A stretch of DNA of 64,000 nt from Paucihalobacter sp036825875 (GCF_036825875.1 NZ_DAISXK010000005.1:37673-101672), one strand, 5' to 3'. Positions 25,680-34,717 are shown, numbered from the stretch's first letter. Program-made: numbers and translations. Notes: generated by a model from the sequence alone, not told the origin.

Positions 25680-25687
25680 TACTTTTG
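25680..25687 (+). promoter_or_regulatory. -7 box of rseP
   Basis: TACTTTTG (TAnnTTTG) lies 26 bases upstream of the ATG at 25714. Confidence 0.5.
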
Positions 25688-25713
25688 CAACTTAATTTTA
25701 TGAAAAACATTAC

Positions 25714-27054
25714 ATGGAATTTGTAATTAAGATTTCACAGTTTTTATTGAGTTTGTCGCTGTTAATTGTGCTTCATGAATTGGGGCATTTTATACCAGCC
25801 AAACTTTTCAAAACTAAGGTTGAAAAGTTTTATTTATTTTTTGACGTCAAATACTCTCTTTTCAAAAAGAAAATAGGCGAAACTGTATATGGTATCGGTT
25901 GGCTTCCGCTTGGTGGTTATGTAAAAATAGCTGGGATGATAGACGAGAGCATGGATAAAGAGCAAATGGCACAACCACCAAAGCCTTGGGAATTCAGATC
26001 AAAACCAGCTTGGCAACGCTTAATCATAATGCTCGGTGGTGTAACGGTTAATTTCATATTGGCTTATATCATCTATGTTTTTGCCTCCTTTGCTTATGGC
26101 GATATCGATATTTCAACTGAAAGCGTTACCGATGGATATTTCGTAAGAAATGAAATACTCACAGATTTAGGTGTTAAAACTGGAGACAAAGTTTTAGCCA
26201 TCAACGGCGAAAAAGTCACCACAGTTTACGGTATTCGAAAACAACTTATTGCTGCTGAAGTTATCACCATCGAAAACAACGAAGGTATTAAAGATATAAC
26301 GCTGCCAGAAGATTTTCTAGGCCAACTTAGCGGTAGTGACGACCGTTCGTTTTTTGAACTTCGTTTTCCATTTGTTATTGCCCAAGTTGCAGATTCTTCC
26401 TTAAATAAAGCAGTTGACTTAAAAGAACGCGATATTATCACTTCCATTAATGGCGAACCATTGAAGTATTTTGATGAAATTGAAGAGAGATTAAAGCCGC
26501 TAGCAAATCAAACCATCGAGGTTGAAATATTAAGAGATAAACAAACACTCATTCGCGATTTAAAGGTGAATAGTGATGGTAAATTAGGAATTTTTCCTGG
26601 CGGGAATTTAACCGATTTAGAAAACGTTGGTTACTATAAAATTATCAGAAAAGAATACGGTTTTGTAGAAAGCTTTGGTGTAGGTCTAACTAAATTTGTA
26701 GACCAAATTGCAGGTTACGGTGTACAATTAAAAAAGATTTTCACACCAAGCACAGGAGCTTACAAAGGTGTTGGCGGATTTAAAGCCATTTACGATATAT
26801 TCCCAGATACATGGAGTTGGGAGTTTTTCTGGAGTATAACTGCTTTTTTGTCAATCATGTTGGGTGTTCTTAACTTATTACCTATACCAGCCTTAGATGG
26901 CGGACACGTCATGTTTTTACTCTATGAAATGATCTCTGGCAGAAAACCAAGTGAGAAGTTTTTGGAACACGCTCAAGTTGTTGGATTTTTTATACTTATA
27001 GCATTAGTGGTTTTCGCAAATGGTAATGATATTTTTAAGGCAATTTTTAGGTAG
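25714..27054 (+). CDS. rseP: Site-2 protease RseP (RIP metalloprotease)
   Basis: Intramembrane zinc protease of 446 residues that cleaves membrane-bound anti-sigma factors and leftover signal peptides. The active site is HELGH in TM1 (residues 21-25) and LLPIPALDGGHV in the C-terminal TM (near 390). Two PDZ domains lie between (around LGVKTGDKVLAINGEKV and LKERDIITSINGEPL). In Bacteroidota, RseP usually follows dxr; here it follows an M1 peptidase instead. It has its own promoter and is followed by tRNA genes. Confidence 0.95.
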   Translation: MEFVIKISQFLLSLSLLIVLHELGHFIPAKLFKTKVEKFYLFFDVKYSLFKKKIGETVYGIGWLPLGGYVKIAGMIDESMDKEQMAQPPKPWEFRSKPAWQRLIIMLGGVTVNFILAYIIYVFASFAYGDIDISTESVTDGYFVRNEILTDLGVKTGDKVLAINGEKVTTVYGIRKQLIAAEVITIENNEGIKDITLPEDFLGQLSGSDDRSFFELRFPFVIAQVADSSLNKAVDLKERDIITSINGEPLKYFDEIEERLKPLANQTIEVEILRDKQTLIRDLKVNSDGKLGIFPGGNLTDLENVGYYKIIRKEYGFVESFGVGLTKFVDQIAGYGVQLKKIFTPSTGAYKGVGGFKAIYDIFPDTWSWEFFWSITAFLSIMLGVLNLLPIPALDGGHVMFLLYEMISGRKPSEKFLEHAQVVGFFILIALVVFANGNDIFKAIFR

Positions 27055-27071
27055 TATTTTTACTTGTTTAA

Positions 27072-27103
27072 TTTGTTGGCCATAAAAAAATAATATATAT
27101 TTG
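27072..27103 (+). promoter_or_regulatory. Promoter of the tRNA genes
   Basis: TTTG at 27072-27075 and TATATTTG at 27096-27103 are 20 bp apart, matching both Bacteroidota elements (-33 TTTG, -7 TAnnTTTG). The predicted start is about 15 bases before tRNA-Asn. Confidence 0.7.
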
Positions 27104-27126
27104 CGCTCGCAAAAGCGAAAAAACAG

Positions 27127-27180
27127 TCCTCCTTAGCTCAGTTGGTTAGAGCATCTGACTGTTAATCAGAGGGTCCTTGG
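27127..27180 (+). tRNA. tRNA-Asn (GTT), 3' part lost in an assembly gap
   Basis: The 5' acceptor strand TCCTCCT, the D arm TAGCTCAGTTGGTTAGAGCA and the anticodon arm CTGACTGTTAATCAG (anticodon GTT) are visible. So are the variable loop and the first bases of the T arm (CCTTGG). The gap at 27181-27190 removes the rest, about 20 bases. Confidence 0.9.
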
Positions 27181-27190
27181 NNNNNNNNNN
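27181..27190. other. Assembly gap (10 N) between two half tRNAs
   Basis: The left side ends in the T arm of tRNA-Asn, and the right side begins in the D arm of tRNA-Pro. At least about 40 bases are missing, so the 10-base length cannot be right. Confidence 0.9.
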
Positions 27191-27243
27191 AGCGTACACG
27201 GCTGGGGGCCGTGTGGTCGCAGGTTCAAATCCTGTCATCCCGA
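27191..27243 (+). tRNA. tRNA-Pro (GGG), 5' part lost in an assembly gap
   Basis: The end of the D arm (AGCG), the anticodon arm CACGG-CTGGGGG-CCGTG (anticodon GGG) and the T arm GCAGG-TTCAAAT-CCTGT are present. So is the 3' acceptor strand CATCCCG plus discriminator A. CCA is not encoded. The first 20 or so bases are missing. Confidence 0.88.
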
Positions 27244-27250
27244 CAAGCAC

Positions 27251-27284
27251 AAAAGTAATTTGCGGGAGCAAATTACTTTTTTTA
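27251..27284 (+). terminator. Terminator of the tRNA unit
   Basis: Perfect 13-bp stem (27251-27263 with 27268-27280) with a GGGA loop, followed by a T run. Confidence 0.9.
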
Positions 27285-27290
27285 TTCCCT

Positions 27291-27436
27291 GAAGCGATCA
27301 AAACACAGTTTTGAAGAGCGAAAGGGAATAAAAAAAGAATAAAGGCGCCAAGCCTTTACTTTTGTATTTCCAGCTTATGCTGTAAGAGGATTCTATAAAT
27401 CCTGTAGATGATAGAAGCGATTAAAACGCAGTTTTG
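27291..27436 (+). repeat. Two copies of a 23-bp hairpin-forming repeat
   Basis: 27291-27313 and 27414-27436 are the same 23-mer with two transitions. Each contains CAAAAC/GTTTTG-type arms. The first copy sits inside a wider inverted repeat (TATTCCCT at about 27282, AGGGAATA at about 27323). A shorter relative, ACACAGTTTTGTCA, is found at 34203-34216 after another T9SS gene. A weaker hairpin (AAAGGC/GCCTTT) lies at 27341-27357. The stretch 27285-27634 holds no gene. Confidence 0.6.
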
Positions 27437-27634
27437 TCAGCTTAAAAAAATAAAAAATGCGGTGTTTTTTTAAATTCTATTTCTTTCAAATTTTAAATAT
27501 TGAACATTTAATGTCCAGTTTAAATTCATTTCTGCAAAAAGTTTGAATAACAATTTCTTAAATTTTTAATTTTTTTTGCTCACATTTTTAAATCGTTTCG
27601 ATATAGCTATACATAACCTTTTAAGCTATTAATT

Positions 27635-30600
27635 ATGAAACGAATTCTACTAATTTTGCTATTTACTTCAACAGGTACTATAGCAATGGCTCAATCCACT
27701 TGGACTGGTTTAGGAGTCAACACGAACTGGAATAACACTGATAACTGGGATACTAATTTAGCCCCAACAGCTTCAGATGATGTGATCATTCCATCTGGAT
27801 TTACAGTAACCCTCAATGTTTCTGGAAATGTCAGATCTTTTGAAGTTCAAGGAAATTCTTTATTCGAAATCAATGCCAGTTTAACTTTTACTGAACCTTC
27901 AAGTTTTGGAGCAAACACTACCGTAAACTGGAGTACTGGAACTTTAAATGGTACTACAAGCACTTTAGCTAATTTTGGCACAATAAATCTCACAGGTTCA
28001 GGAGGGAAGTTCATTTTAGGGGATACCACAATAGATAACTCAGGTACAGTGAATATAACTTCTTCAGGCAGCCTATTTATATCTCAAGGTGTATTTAATA
28101 ACCTCGCCAGCGGTGTTTTAGACCTTCAAGCTAATGGAGGAGATATTACATGGTCTGGCGGCACGGCTCGCTTTTTAAATAATTTTGGATTGATTAAGCG
28201 TACCACGACAACAGGAGAAGCTCAAATAGTAGTTTTATTAAACAATAATGGTGGTGTAATTCAAGTAGAAAGCGGTACACTTTCCTTTCAAAATGCCATT
28301 GGTAAAAATTTCAATGATGGTACTTATAACGTTTTTAATGGAGCTGTCATGGATTGGGATACAACAATGACCTTGTCTGGAACTATTACAGGAACTATTG
28401 ATGGCACCTTAAATTGGACTAGTAATGTAGAGGTTCCAACAACAGCGACGATTGATTTTGATGGCGTAGGCGACGTTAATTGGGTTTCAGGAGCTTTACA
28501 AGGCGGAGGCACACTCACGCATAACTCAATCCTGAATTTAACAGGTAGCGGTGGAAAATTCATATTTGGAGATACCAATCTAGATAACGCAGGGACATTT
28601 AATATAACTTCGGGAGGTGACTTGTTTATAACTCAAGGCATATTTAACAATCTTGCCAGTGGTGTTATAGACTTTCAAGCCGATGGTGGAAACATTACAT
28701 GGTCTGGTGGTACTGTTCACATTTTAAATAATTTTGGATTGATCAAGCGTACAACCAGTATCGGCGAAGCTCAAATACTAGTTTTATTAAACAATAATGA
28801 TGGTGTTATTCAGGTGGAAAGTGGTACACTTTCCTTTCAAAATGCCATTGGTAAAAATTTCAATGATGGTACTTATAACGTTTTTAATGGAGCTGTCATG
28901 GATTGGGATACAACAATGACCTTGTCTGGAACTATTACAGGAACTATTGATGGCACCTTAAATTGGACTAGTAATGTAGAGGTTCCAACAACAGCGACGA
29001 TTGATTTTGATGGCGTAGGCGACGTTAATTGGGTTTCAGGAGCTTTACAAGGCGGAGGCACACTCACGCATAACTCAATCCTGAATTTAACAGGTAGCGG
29101 TGGAAAATTCATATTTGGAGATACCAATCTAGATAACGCAGGGACATTTAATATAACTTCGGGAGGTGACTTGTTTATAACTCAAGGCATATTTAACAAT
29201 CTTGCCAGTGGTGTTATAGACTTTCAGGCCGATGGCGGAAACATTACATGGTCTGGAGGTACTGTTCACGTTTTGAATAACTTTGGATTGATAAGAAGAT
29301 CAACAACCAATGGATTGGTTCAAACTTTAACTGAACTGAACAATTTCGGAACTATTGAAGTAGCTACTGGCGAACTTGAACACGCGGGCTCTCTGATGTT
29401 TACAAATTCAGAAACAGGAGTTATAAAAGGTGTTGGTATTTTCGATTTACCTGCAGTGGCCAATTACACCAATAATGGAACCTTTGCTCCAGGACTATCT
29501 CCAGGTACTTTAAGTGTTCAAGGTGATTTTAAATCAACTGCAACTTCGGTGTTAGATATAGAATTAAACGGACTTACTCCAGATACAGAGCACGATGTGT
29601 TGGCTATTACAGGGAACAACAATATTTTTGAAGGGTCAATAAAGGTTACCATGGCATTCGAAGGAACAATTGGAGATACATTTACAATTGCAACAACAAC
29701 AGGAACCATTACCACCGCAAATTTACAGTCACCTATCGAAAACGTTGATTTTGATGGAAAACGATACACGTTCGAAGTGTCTTATCCAGATAATAATAAA
29801 GTAGTACTTACCATTATCGATAAATTAGATATTCTTCCTCCTGATGTTATCACCCAAAATATTACAGTTCAATTGGACCCTACTGGAAATGTCAGTATAT
29901 TAGCTACAGACGTGGATAATGGTTCTACAGATAATTGTACACCAACAAATGAGTTGCAGTTTTCTGTAGATGTTGCAGATTTCACGTGTGATGATTTAGG
30001 AGAAAACATAGTAGCGCTCACAGTCACAGATAATGACGGAAATTTTGCCACTGCTCAGGCCATCGTTACAGTTGAAGATTCTATAGCACCAACAGTAGTT
30101 ACCCAAAACATCACATTACAATTAGATGCCACAGGAAACGCTAGTATAACCGCTAATCAAATTGATAATGGATCAAGCGATAACNNNNNNNNNNNNNNNN
30201 NNNNNNNNNNNNNNNNNNNNNNNNNNNNNNNNNNNNNNNNNNNNNNNNNNNNNNNNNNNNNNNNNNNNNNNNNNNNNNNNNNNNGATCAAGCGATAACTG
30301 TTCTATTTCAAGTTTAAGCATTGATGTTTCTGACTTTACCTGTGCTGATTTGGGCGAAAACACTGTTGAATTAACCGTTACAGACCAAAGTGGAAACAGT
30401 GCATCAGCCTTGGCTATAGTAACTGTTGAAGACACCGTAGCACCAACAGTATCTACTCAAAACATCACAGTTCAATTAGATATCACAGGAAACGCTAGTA
30501 TAACCGCTAATCAAATTGATAATGGATCAAGCGATAACTGTTCTATTTCAAGTTTAAGCATTGATGTTTCTGACTTTACTTGTGCAGATTTAGGCGAAAA

Positions 30601-31189
30601 CACTGTTGAATTAACCGTTACAGACCAAAGTGGAAACAGTGTGTCAGCCTCGGCCACAGTTATTGTTGAAGACACTATTGCGCCAACAATCGATTGTCCA
30701 GCAGATTTCCATATAAATTCTAGCGGACCTTTTACCCTTCCGGATTATATTTCAGAAAATATCGTTTTAGTTAATGATAATTGTAGCTATTCCGTCGAGC
30801 AAACACCTGCTTCGGGAACAGAACTACCAGATGGGAATTATATAATTTCATTTACTGTTACAGATAGTTCAGGCAACGAAGATAGTTGTTCGTTTCAAGT
30901 AACAGTAAAAGACGAAACTTTGGGATTAGACGATTCCGAATTGTTAAATAATCACATAATAATTTATCCTAATCCTATTAAAGATGTTTTCACAATTAAA
31001 AACACCAGTAATGTCGAACTTTTATATCTTGAAATTTATGAAGTAAGCGGTAAATTGATTCAAATAATAGATTTGAAAAACATGAATCAAACATTAGATG
31101 TTATGTTTACTAGCTATTCAACAGGTGTTTACTTATTAAAAATAAATGCACAAAACACTTCAATAGTAAAAAGGCTTGTTAAAAAATAA
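27635..31189 (+). CDS. Giant repeat-built secreted protein, T9SS type A tail (interrupted by gap)
   Basis: A protein of about 1184 residues including 33 unknown ones. Order: signal peptide (1-20); a beta-strand-rich, Gly/Thr/Asn-rich region (about 25-620) made of roughly 183-residue repeats that look like a beta-helix/autotransporter-like stalk; a linker; then HYR/Ig-like repeats (about 735-1010, with NITVQLDxTGNxSI and DNGSSDNCSISSLSIDV). It ends in a type A sorting domain (IIYPNPIKDVFTIKN to SIVKRLVKK). Two of the long repeats are identical over 403 bp. It should be exported by the type IX system and act as a surface adhesin or matrix protein; no enzyme domain is seen. Confidence 0.85.
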   Translation: MKRILLILLFTSTGTIAMAQSTWTGLGVNTNWNNTDNWDTNLAPTASDDVIIPSGFTVTLNVSGNVRSFEVQGNSLFEINASLTFTEPSSFGANTTVNWSTGTLNGTTSTLANFGTINLTGSGGKFILGDTTIDNSGTVNITSSGSLFISQGVFNNLASGVLDLQANGGDITWSGGTARFLNNFGLIKRTTTTGEAQIVVLLNNNGGVIQVESGTLSFQNAIGKNFNDGTYNVFNGAVMDWDTTMTLSGTITGTIDGTLNWTSNVEVPTTATIDFDGVGDVNWVSGALQGGGTLTHNSILNLTGSGGKFIFGDTNLDNAGTFNITSGGDLFITQGIFNNLASGVIDFQADGGNITWSGGTVHILNNFGLIKRTTSIGEAQILVLLNNNDGVIQVESGTLSFQNAIGKNFNDGTYNVFNGAVMDWDTTMTLSGTITGTIDGTLNWTSNVEVPTTATIDFDGVGDVNWVSGALQGGGTLTHNSILNLTGSGGKFIFGDTNLDNAGTFNITSGGDLFITQGIFNNLASGVIDFQADGGNITWSGGTVHVLNNFGLIRRSTTNGLVQTLTELNNFGTIEVATGELEHAGSLMFTNSETGVIKGVGIFDLPAVANYTNNGTFAPGLSPGTLSVQGDFKSTATSVLDIELNGLTPDTEHDVLAITGNNNIFEGSIKVTMAFEGTIGDTFTIATTTGTITTANLQSPIENVDFDGKRYTFEVSYPDNNKVVLTIIDKLDILPPDVITQNITVQLDPTGNVSILATDVDNGSTDNCTPTNELQFSVDVADFTCDDLGENIVALTVTDNDGNFATAQAIVTVEDSIAPTVVTQNITLQLDATGNASITANQIDNGSSDNXXXXXXXXXXXXXXXXXXXXXXXXXXXXXXXXXXSSDNCSISSLSIDVSDFTCADLGENTVELTVTDQSGNSASALAIVTVEDTVAPTVSTQNITVQLDITGNASITANQIDNGSSDNCSISSLSIDVSDFTCADLGENTVELTVTDQSGNSVSASATVIVEDTIAPTIDCPADFHINSSGPFTLPDYISENIVLVNDNCSYSVEQTPASGTELPDGNYIISFTVTDSSGNEDSCSFQVTVKDETLGLDDSELLNNHIIIYPNPIKDVFTIKNTSNVELLYLEIYEVSGKLIQIIDLKNMNQTLDVMFTSYSTGVYLLKINAQNTSIVKRLVKK
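28274..29225 (+). repeat. 549-bp tandem duplication with 403 bp of perfect identity
   Basis: Positions 28274-28676 and 28823-29225 are identical base for base, offset by 549 bp (183 codons), inside the giant secreted-protein gene. A more diverged copy precedes them from about 27900. Confidence 0.9.
30185..30284. other. Assembly gap (100 N) inside the HYR repeats
   Basis: The 14-mer GATCAAGCGATAAC ends the left side (30171-30184) and begins the right side (30285-30298). Merging the two copies restores a complete repeat in frame, so the gap may be a padding artefact or may hide whole repeat units. Confidence 0.85.
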
Positions 31190-31226
31190 AGAACCTCGCA
31201 TTCTATTATTTTAATCCTTATAAAAG

Positions 31227-31258
31227 CCGTCTCAATATAATTATTGAGACGGTTTTTT
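31227..31258 (+). terminator. Rho-independent terminator
   Basis: Perfect 11-bp stem (31227-31237 with 31242-31252), loop TAAT, then T6. It ends the giant secreted-protein gene. Confidence 0.9.
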
Positions 31259-31366
31259 ATTTTCGCTTCACGCATACTATTAGGAGATAATTTTTTGAAT
31301 GAATGCCATTCGCGATAAACTGTTAAATGCTTTATCTCAATCTTAAATTTTACTTATTTTTAAACC

Positions 31367-34147
31367 GTGAAGTTATTTCTTACATTTTTTCTTGCAATTT
31401 TATATAGTATACCATATCCTGTTTATGGTCAACTAGGTTTTTGTGGTGGCAACTCTGGTGACCCTATTTTCACTGAAACCTTCGGCACAGGCACGAATGT
31501 TGGCCCACCATTGCCTGTTGGTACAACCACTTACCAGTATGTGACAGGTGCGCCGCAAGACGGGCAGTATACTATTTCAAACAATAGTGTTTTTTTTGAT
31601 TGGCATAATACAGGCGACCGAACACCAGGGGATGTAAATGGTAAAATGCTAATCGTTAACGCCGACTTTTCAAGCGGCGAATTTTTTAGAACTAGCATTT
31701 CAGGTCTTTGCCAAGGTACTTCTTATGAGTTTTCGGCTTGGGTTCTTAATCTACTCCCTATTAGTGGTTGTGGTGGTAACGGAATTCCAATAAATGTCGG
31801 ATTTGAAATTTGGGACAGCACAAATACAATCTTATTAGCATCAGGTGATACAGGACCAGTTGGCGGGACCAATACTCCTGTCTGGAACCAGTATGGGTTG
31901 GTTTTTCAAACACAATCAGGACAAACGGACATAATTTTAAAAATGAGAAATAATGGTCAAGGCGGCTGCGGTAATGACCTTGCTATTGATGATATTGTTT
32001 TTAAATCTTGTGGCGATTCGGTGGATATAACAGACGATTCAAATGCTAATGGTTTTGTTGGCTGCACTAATGAGGTCAATAGCCTAGAGTTAAATGCAAA
32101 TCCCGATTTTTCTGTATTTCAAACGCATGCATATCAATGGCAGTTGAGTAATGATGGCAATAATTGGAGTGATATATCTGGCGCTAACAATCCAATTTAT
32201 ACAATCAATCCAGTTGAAGGTAATACTTTCTTCAGGGTGAAAGTTGCTGAAGATGCTGCCAACTTACAAAATGATTTATGTAATGTAATATCAGATGTTT
32301 TTGAATTAACAATCGAGGCACCACCAAACCAACCAATAAGTGATGGCAATGGAACAAATTGCGGATTAGAGGATGATTCACTTTCCGTAAGTGTGCCTGA
32401 TAATATCGTAGTAAATTGGTTTGATGCGCCTTCAGGAGGTAATTTGCTCGAGGAAAATACTTCTTCTCTAATTGTTAGTGTGCCCGGAACCTATTATGCT
32501 GAAGCAGTTACATCATTAGCAGGTTGTACCTCTTTAACAAGAACAGCCGTTACATTCACAAGACTTATACCTCCACCAGGCGAAAATATTTCTGTTTCAT
32601 TTTGTGAGGGAAGTAACGTTTTATTGCAGTCAGGCATTCCAAATATTAACAGTTATGATTGGAGTACAGGCGAAACTAGTTCAGAAATATCGGTTGGTAC
32701 TGCTGGGAATTATAGCGTTTTGATGGTTAACTCCGATGGTTGCGAAATAATCAGCCAATTCGAAGTAGCTCAAATTAATGCACCTATTGCCCCAGTGAGC
32801 CTTGGTGATGTTACTTTATGTAATAATGAATCAGCGACACTTCAGGTTGAAGTCAGCCCTGATATTACAATCAATTGGTATTCGCAATCAACAGACGGCA
32901 ATTTATTACAAGCTAACAGCAACACTTTTATTACCAATACTGAAGGTGCTTATTTTGCTGAAGCTGTTTCTGCTGACGGATGTAATTCATTAAGCCGTAC
33001 AGCTGTGAATTTTACAAGGCTCGAGCCACCAAATGGGAGTACTGAATCTTTGGTATTCTGCCAAGGAAGTTCGGTTAACCTAAGTGTTGGGTTAACAGAT
33101 ATTGTATCGTATAACTGGAGTACAGGCGAAACTACACCAGAAATTAACGTTGATGTATCAAGTAATTATTTTGTTGATGTTATAAATGAAGATGGCTGTG
33201 AAATTAGATTTGAATTTGAAGTAACAGAAGTCACAACGCCACAACCACCAGTTAGTTCAGGTGATGTTGTAGAATGTGACGGCGAAGTCAGAATTTTAAC
33301 GGTTGAAGTCCCAAACGGGTTTTCGGTGAATTGGTACGATTCTGAAACGAATGGAAATTTACTCCAAGAAAACAGTACATCTTTAATTGTAGATAGTGCC
33401 GGCACTTATTATGCTGAAGCAATTACGTTAAATGGAAATTGTAACTCCACCACAAGAACAGCAGTAAATTTTTCAAGATTAGACCCATTAGATTTCGAAG
33501 ATGAAACTATTTATTTTTGTGAAAACACCGAAGTAATTTTGTTTGTAGATATTGAAAATAATATCAGTTATAACTGGAGTACTGGAGAGACCACTCCAGA
33601 AATTGTAGTTTCAACTCCTGGAACCTATTCGGTTGATTTTGTAAATGCAAACGGATGCGAAGCCACCAAGGAGTTTGATGTTATTCAGGTCAATATTCCA
33701 GAAATTTCGGAAGTGACAACCAATGGTTTTAATGTTGAAATTTTAACCACAGAAAACGGCGATTTCAGTTATTCAATAGATGGACAAAACTTTCAATATG
33801 ATTCTGTATTTTACGGCATTCTTGGCGGTGTTTATAACATTACAGTAAGAGATAATTTTGGATGTGGTGAAGATGTGGTTTCTCATCTTCATTTTGTTAT
33901 TCCTAAGTTTTTCACTCCAAATAACGATGGCTATAACGATTTTTTTGAATTGAGAGGCATTGAAGAACTTGGTGCGTCTGAAGTCAATGTTTTTGATCGC
34001 TATGGCAAGCTTTTAAAAAGTGCCAAGAATGTCCCTTTTAGCTGGAATGGCACATTCCGAGGGAAATCATTGCCAACTAACGATTATTGGTATCAAATTA
34101 TTATTGATGGCGAAGAATTTACCGGGCATTTTACACTTAAACGTTAG
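31367..34147 (+). CDS. Large secreted protein with T9SS type B (gliding-motility-associated) tail
   Basis: A 926-residue protein starting at GTG (MKLFLTFFLAILYSIPYPVYG, signal peptide cleaved before QLGFC). The N-terminal 200 residues resemble a carbohydrate-binding-like domain (FTETFGTGT..; AWVLNLLPISGCGG). Then come an Ig-like segment (YQWQLSNDGNNWSDISGANN) and repeated pairs of Ig-like modules (VNWYDSETNGNLLQENSTS, YNWSTGETTPEI), about 320-780. The last 150 residues are the type B sorting module (FVIPKFFTPNNDGYNDFFEL to FTGHFTLKR), nearly identical to that of the gene at 34718. Predicted surface adhesin; no catalytic motif seen. Confidence 0.88.
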   Translation: MKLFLTFFLAILYSIPYPVYGQLGFCGGNSGDPIFTETFGTGTNVGPPLPVGTTTYQYVTGAPQDGQYTISNNSVFFDWHNTGDRTPGDVNGKMLIVNADFSSGEFFRTSISGLCQGTSYEFSAWVLNLLPISGCGGNGIPINVGFEIWDSTNTILLASGDTGPVGGTNTPVWNQYGLVFQTQSGQTDIILKMRNNGQGGCGNDLAIDDIVFKSCGDSVDITDDSNANGFVGCTNEVNSLELNANPDFSVFQTHAYQWQLSNDGNNWSDISGANNPIYTINPVEGNTFFRVKVAEDAANLQNDLCNVISDVFELTIEAPPNQPISDGNGTNCGLEDDSLSVSVPDNIVVNWFDAPSGGNLLEENTSSLIVSVPGTYYAEAVTSLAGCTSLTRTAVTFTRLIPPPGENISVSFCEGSNVLLQSGIPNINSYDWSTGETSSEISVGTAGNYSVLMVNSDGCEIISQFEVAQINAPIAPVSLGDVTLCNNESATLQVEVSPDITINWYSQSTDGNLLQANSNTFITNTEGAYFAEAVSADGCNSLSRTAVNFTRLEPPNGSTESLVFCQGSSVNLSVGLTDIVSYNWSTGETTPEINVDVSSNYFVDVINEDGCEIRFEFEVTEVTTPQPPVSSGDVVECDGEVRILTVEVPNGFSVNWYDSETNGNLLQENSTSLIVDSAGTYYAEAITLNGNCNSTTRTAVNFSRLDPLDFEDETIYFCENTEVILFVDIENNISYNWSTGETTPEIVVSTPGTYSVDFVNANGCEATKEFDVIQVNIPEISEVTTNGFNVEILTTENGDFSYSIDGQNFQYDSVFYGILGGVYNITVRDNFGCGEDVVSHLHFVIPKFFTPNNDGYNDFFELRGIEELGASEVNVFDRYGKLLKSAKNVPFSWNGTFRGKSLPTNDYWYQIIIDGEEFTGHFTLKR

Positions 34148-34406
34148 GATTTTTATATTGGGTTAAAACCACTATTTTTTTAATCGCTCAGTCATTTTAA
34201 AGACACAGTTTTGTCATTTTGAACACTATTTATCAAAGCAGGGGATGATTAATTGAATTTTCGTATAATTCGGCAATTTTTCTGTTATGAACACCTGTAG
34301 CAATTAGATTTTTATTATTTGATTCTTAATTTCGTACGTCGAGATTTTATAATTAGGGATTTGCGGAAGTTTCCACTACAAAAACTATACATATCATTTC
34401 TTGAAC

Positions 34407-34449
34407 ATCATTCCGAAAATAATTTTTATATATTGATTTTTGGAATGAT
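34407..34449. repeat. Inverted repeat
   Basis: ATCATTCCGAAAAT (34407-34420) pairs with ATTTTTGGAATGAT (34436-34449) with a single mismatch and a 15-base AT loop. It lies directly before the pseudogene fragment. Confidence 0.5.
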
Positions 34450-34574
34450 CAATATTTTTACGCTTTTTTCTTTTTCTTATCGTTTCATTTCATATTGATT
34501 GTCAATTAGGGTTTTGTAAAGATAATTTTGATGATCCAATTTTTTACGGAACTTGGGCAAAGGCTCTAATCTGA
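34449..34574 (+). pseudogene. Decayed 5' fragment of a T9SS-substrate gene
   Basis: This open stretch of 41 codons has no start codon. It translates to a hydrophobic segment followed by CQLGFCKDNFDDPIFYGTWA. The intact neighbour at 31367 has GQLGFCGGNSGDPIFTETFG right after its signal peptide. Signal sequence, cleavage region and mature start are all recognisable. A TGA then ends it, and nothing homologous follows. It is best read as the leftover start of a paralogue. The rest of 34148-34717 contains only hairpins and AT-rich DNA. Confidence 0.7.
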
Positions 34575-34614
34575 AAGAATGGAGTAATGAAACAAGTAAA
34601 ATTTAAAATATGAG

Positions 34615-34679
34615 TCCTTTAGTGTCTCATAGCATGGTTACAAGAGTAACCAAATGCGCATTTTTTTCATGCTAAAGGA
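34615..34679. repeat. Nested hairpin before the repeat-protein gene
   Basis: The outer arms are TCCTTTAG plus AGCATG (34615-34622 and 34631-34636) against CATGCTAAAGGA (34668-34679). Inside is GGTTAC-AAGA-GTAACC (34636-34651), followed by T7. It may be a terminator-like or regulatory fold upstream of the gene at 34718; no function is proven. Confidence 0.4.
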
Positions 34680-34717
34680 TTGGAAGAAAAAATTTATTTA
34701 AACTAACCTTAAAATTA

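Noticed and set aside
27127..27243. A single tRNA interrupted by the gap or by an intron
   Set aside because: The left anticodon is GTT and the right anticodon arm reads GGG; two anticodon arms cannot belong to one tRNA.
28324..29127. Two identical 84-codon open frames on the minus strand
   Set aside because: They are mirror frames of the duplicated secreted-protein repeat and have no start signal or family features.
34148..34717. Insertion sequence or transposase remnant as the cause of the decayed gene
   Set aside because: No transposase-like frame or target-site duplication was found, only hairpins and the gene fragment.
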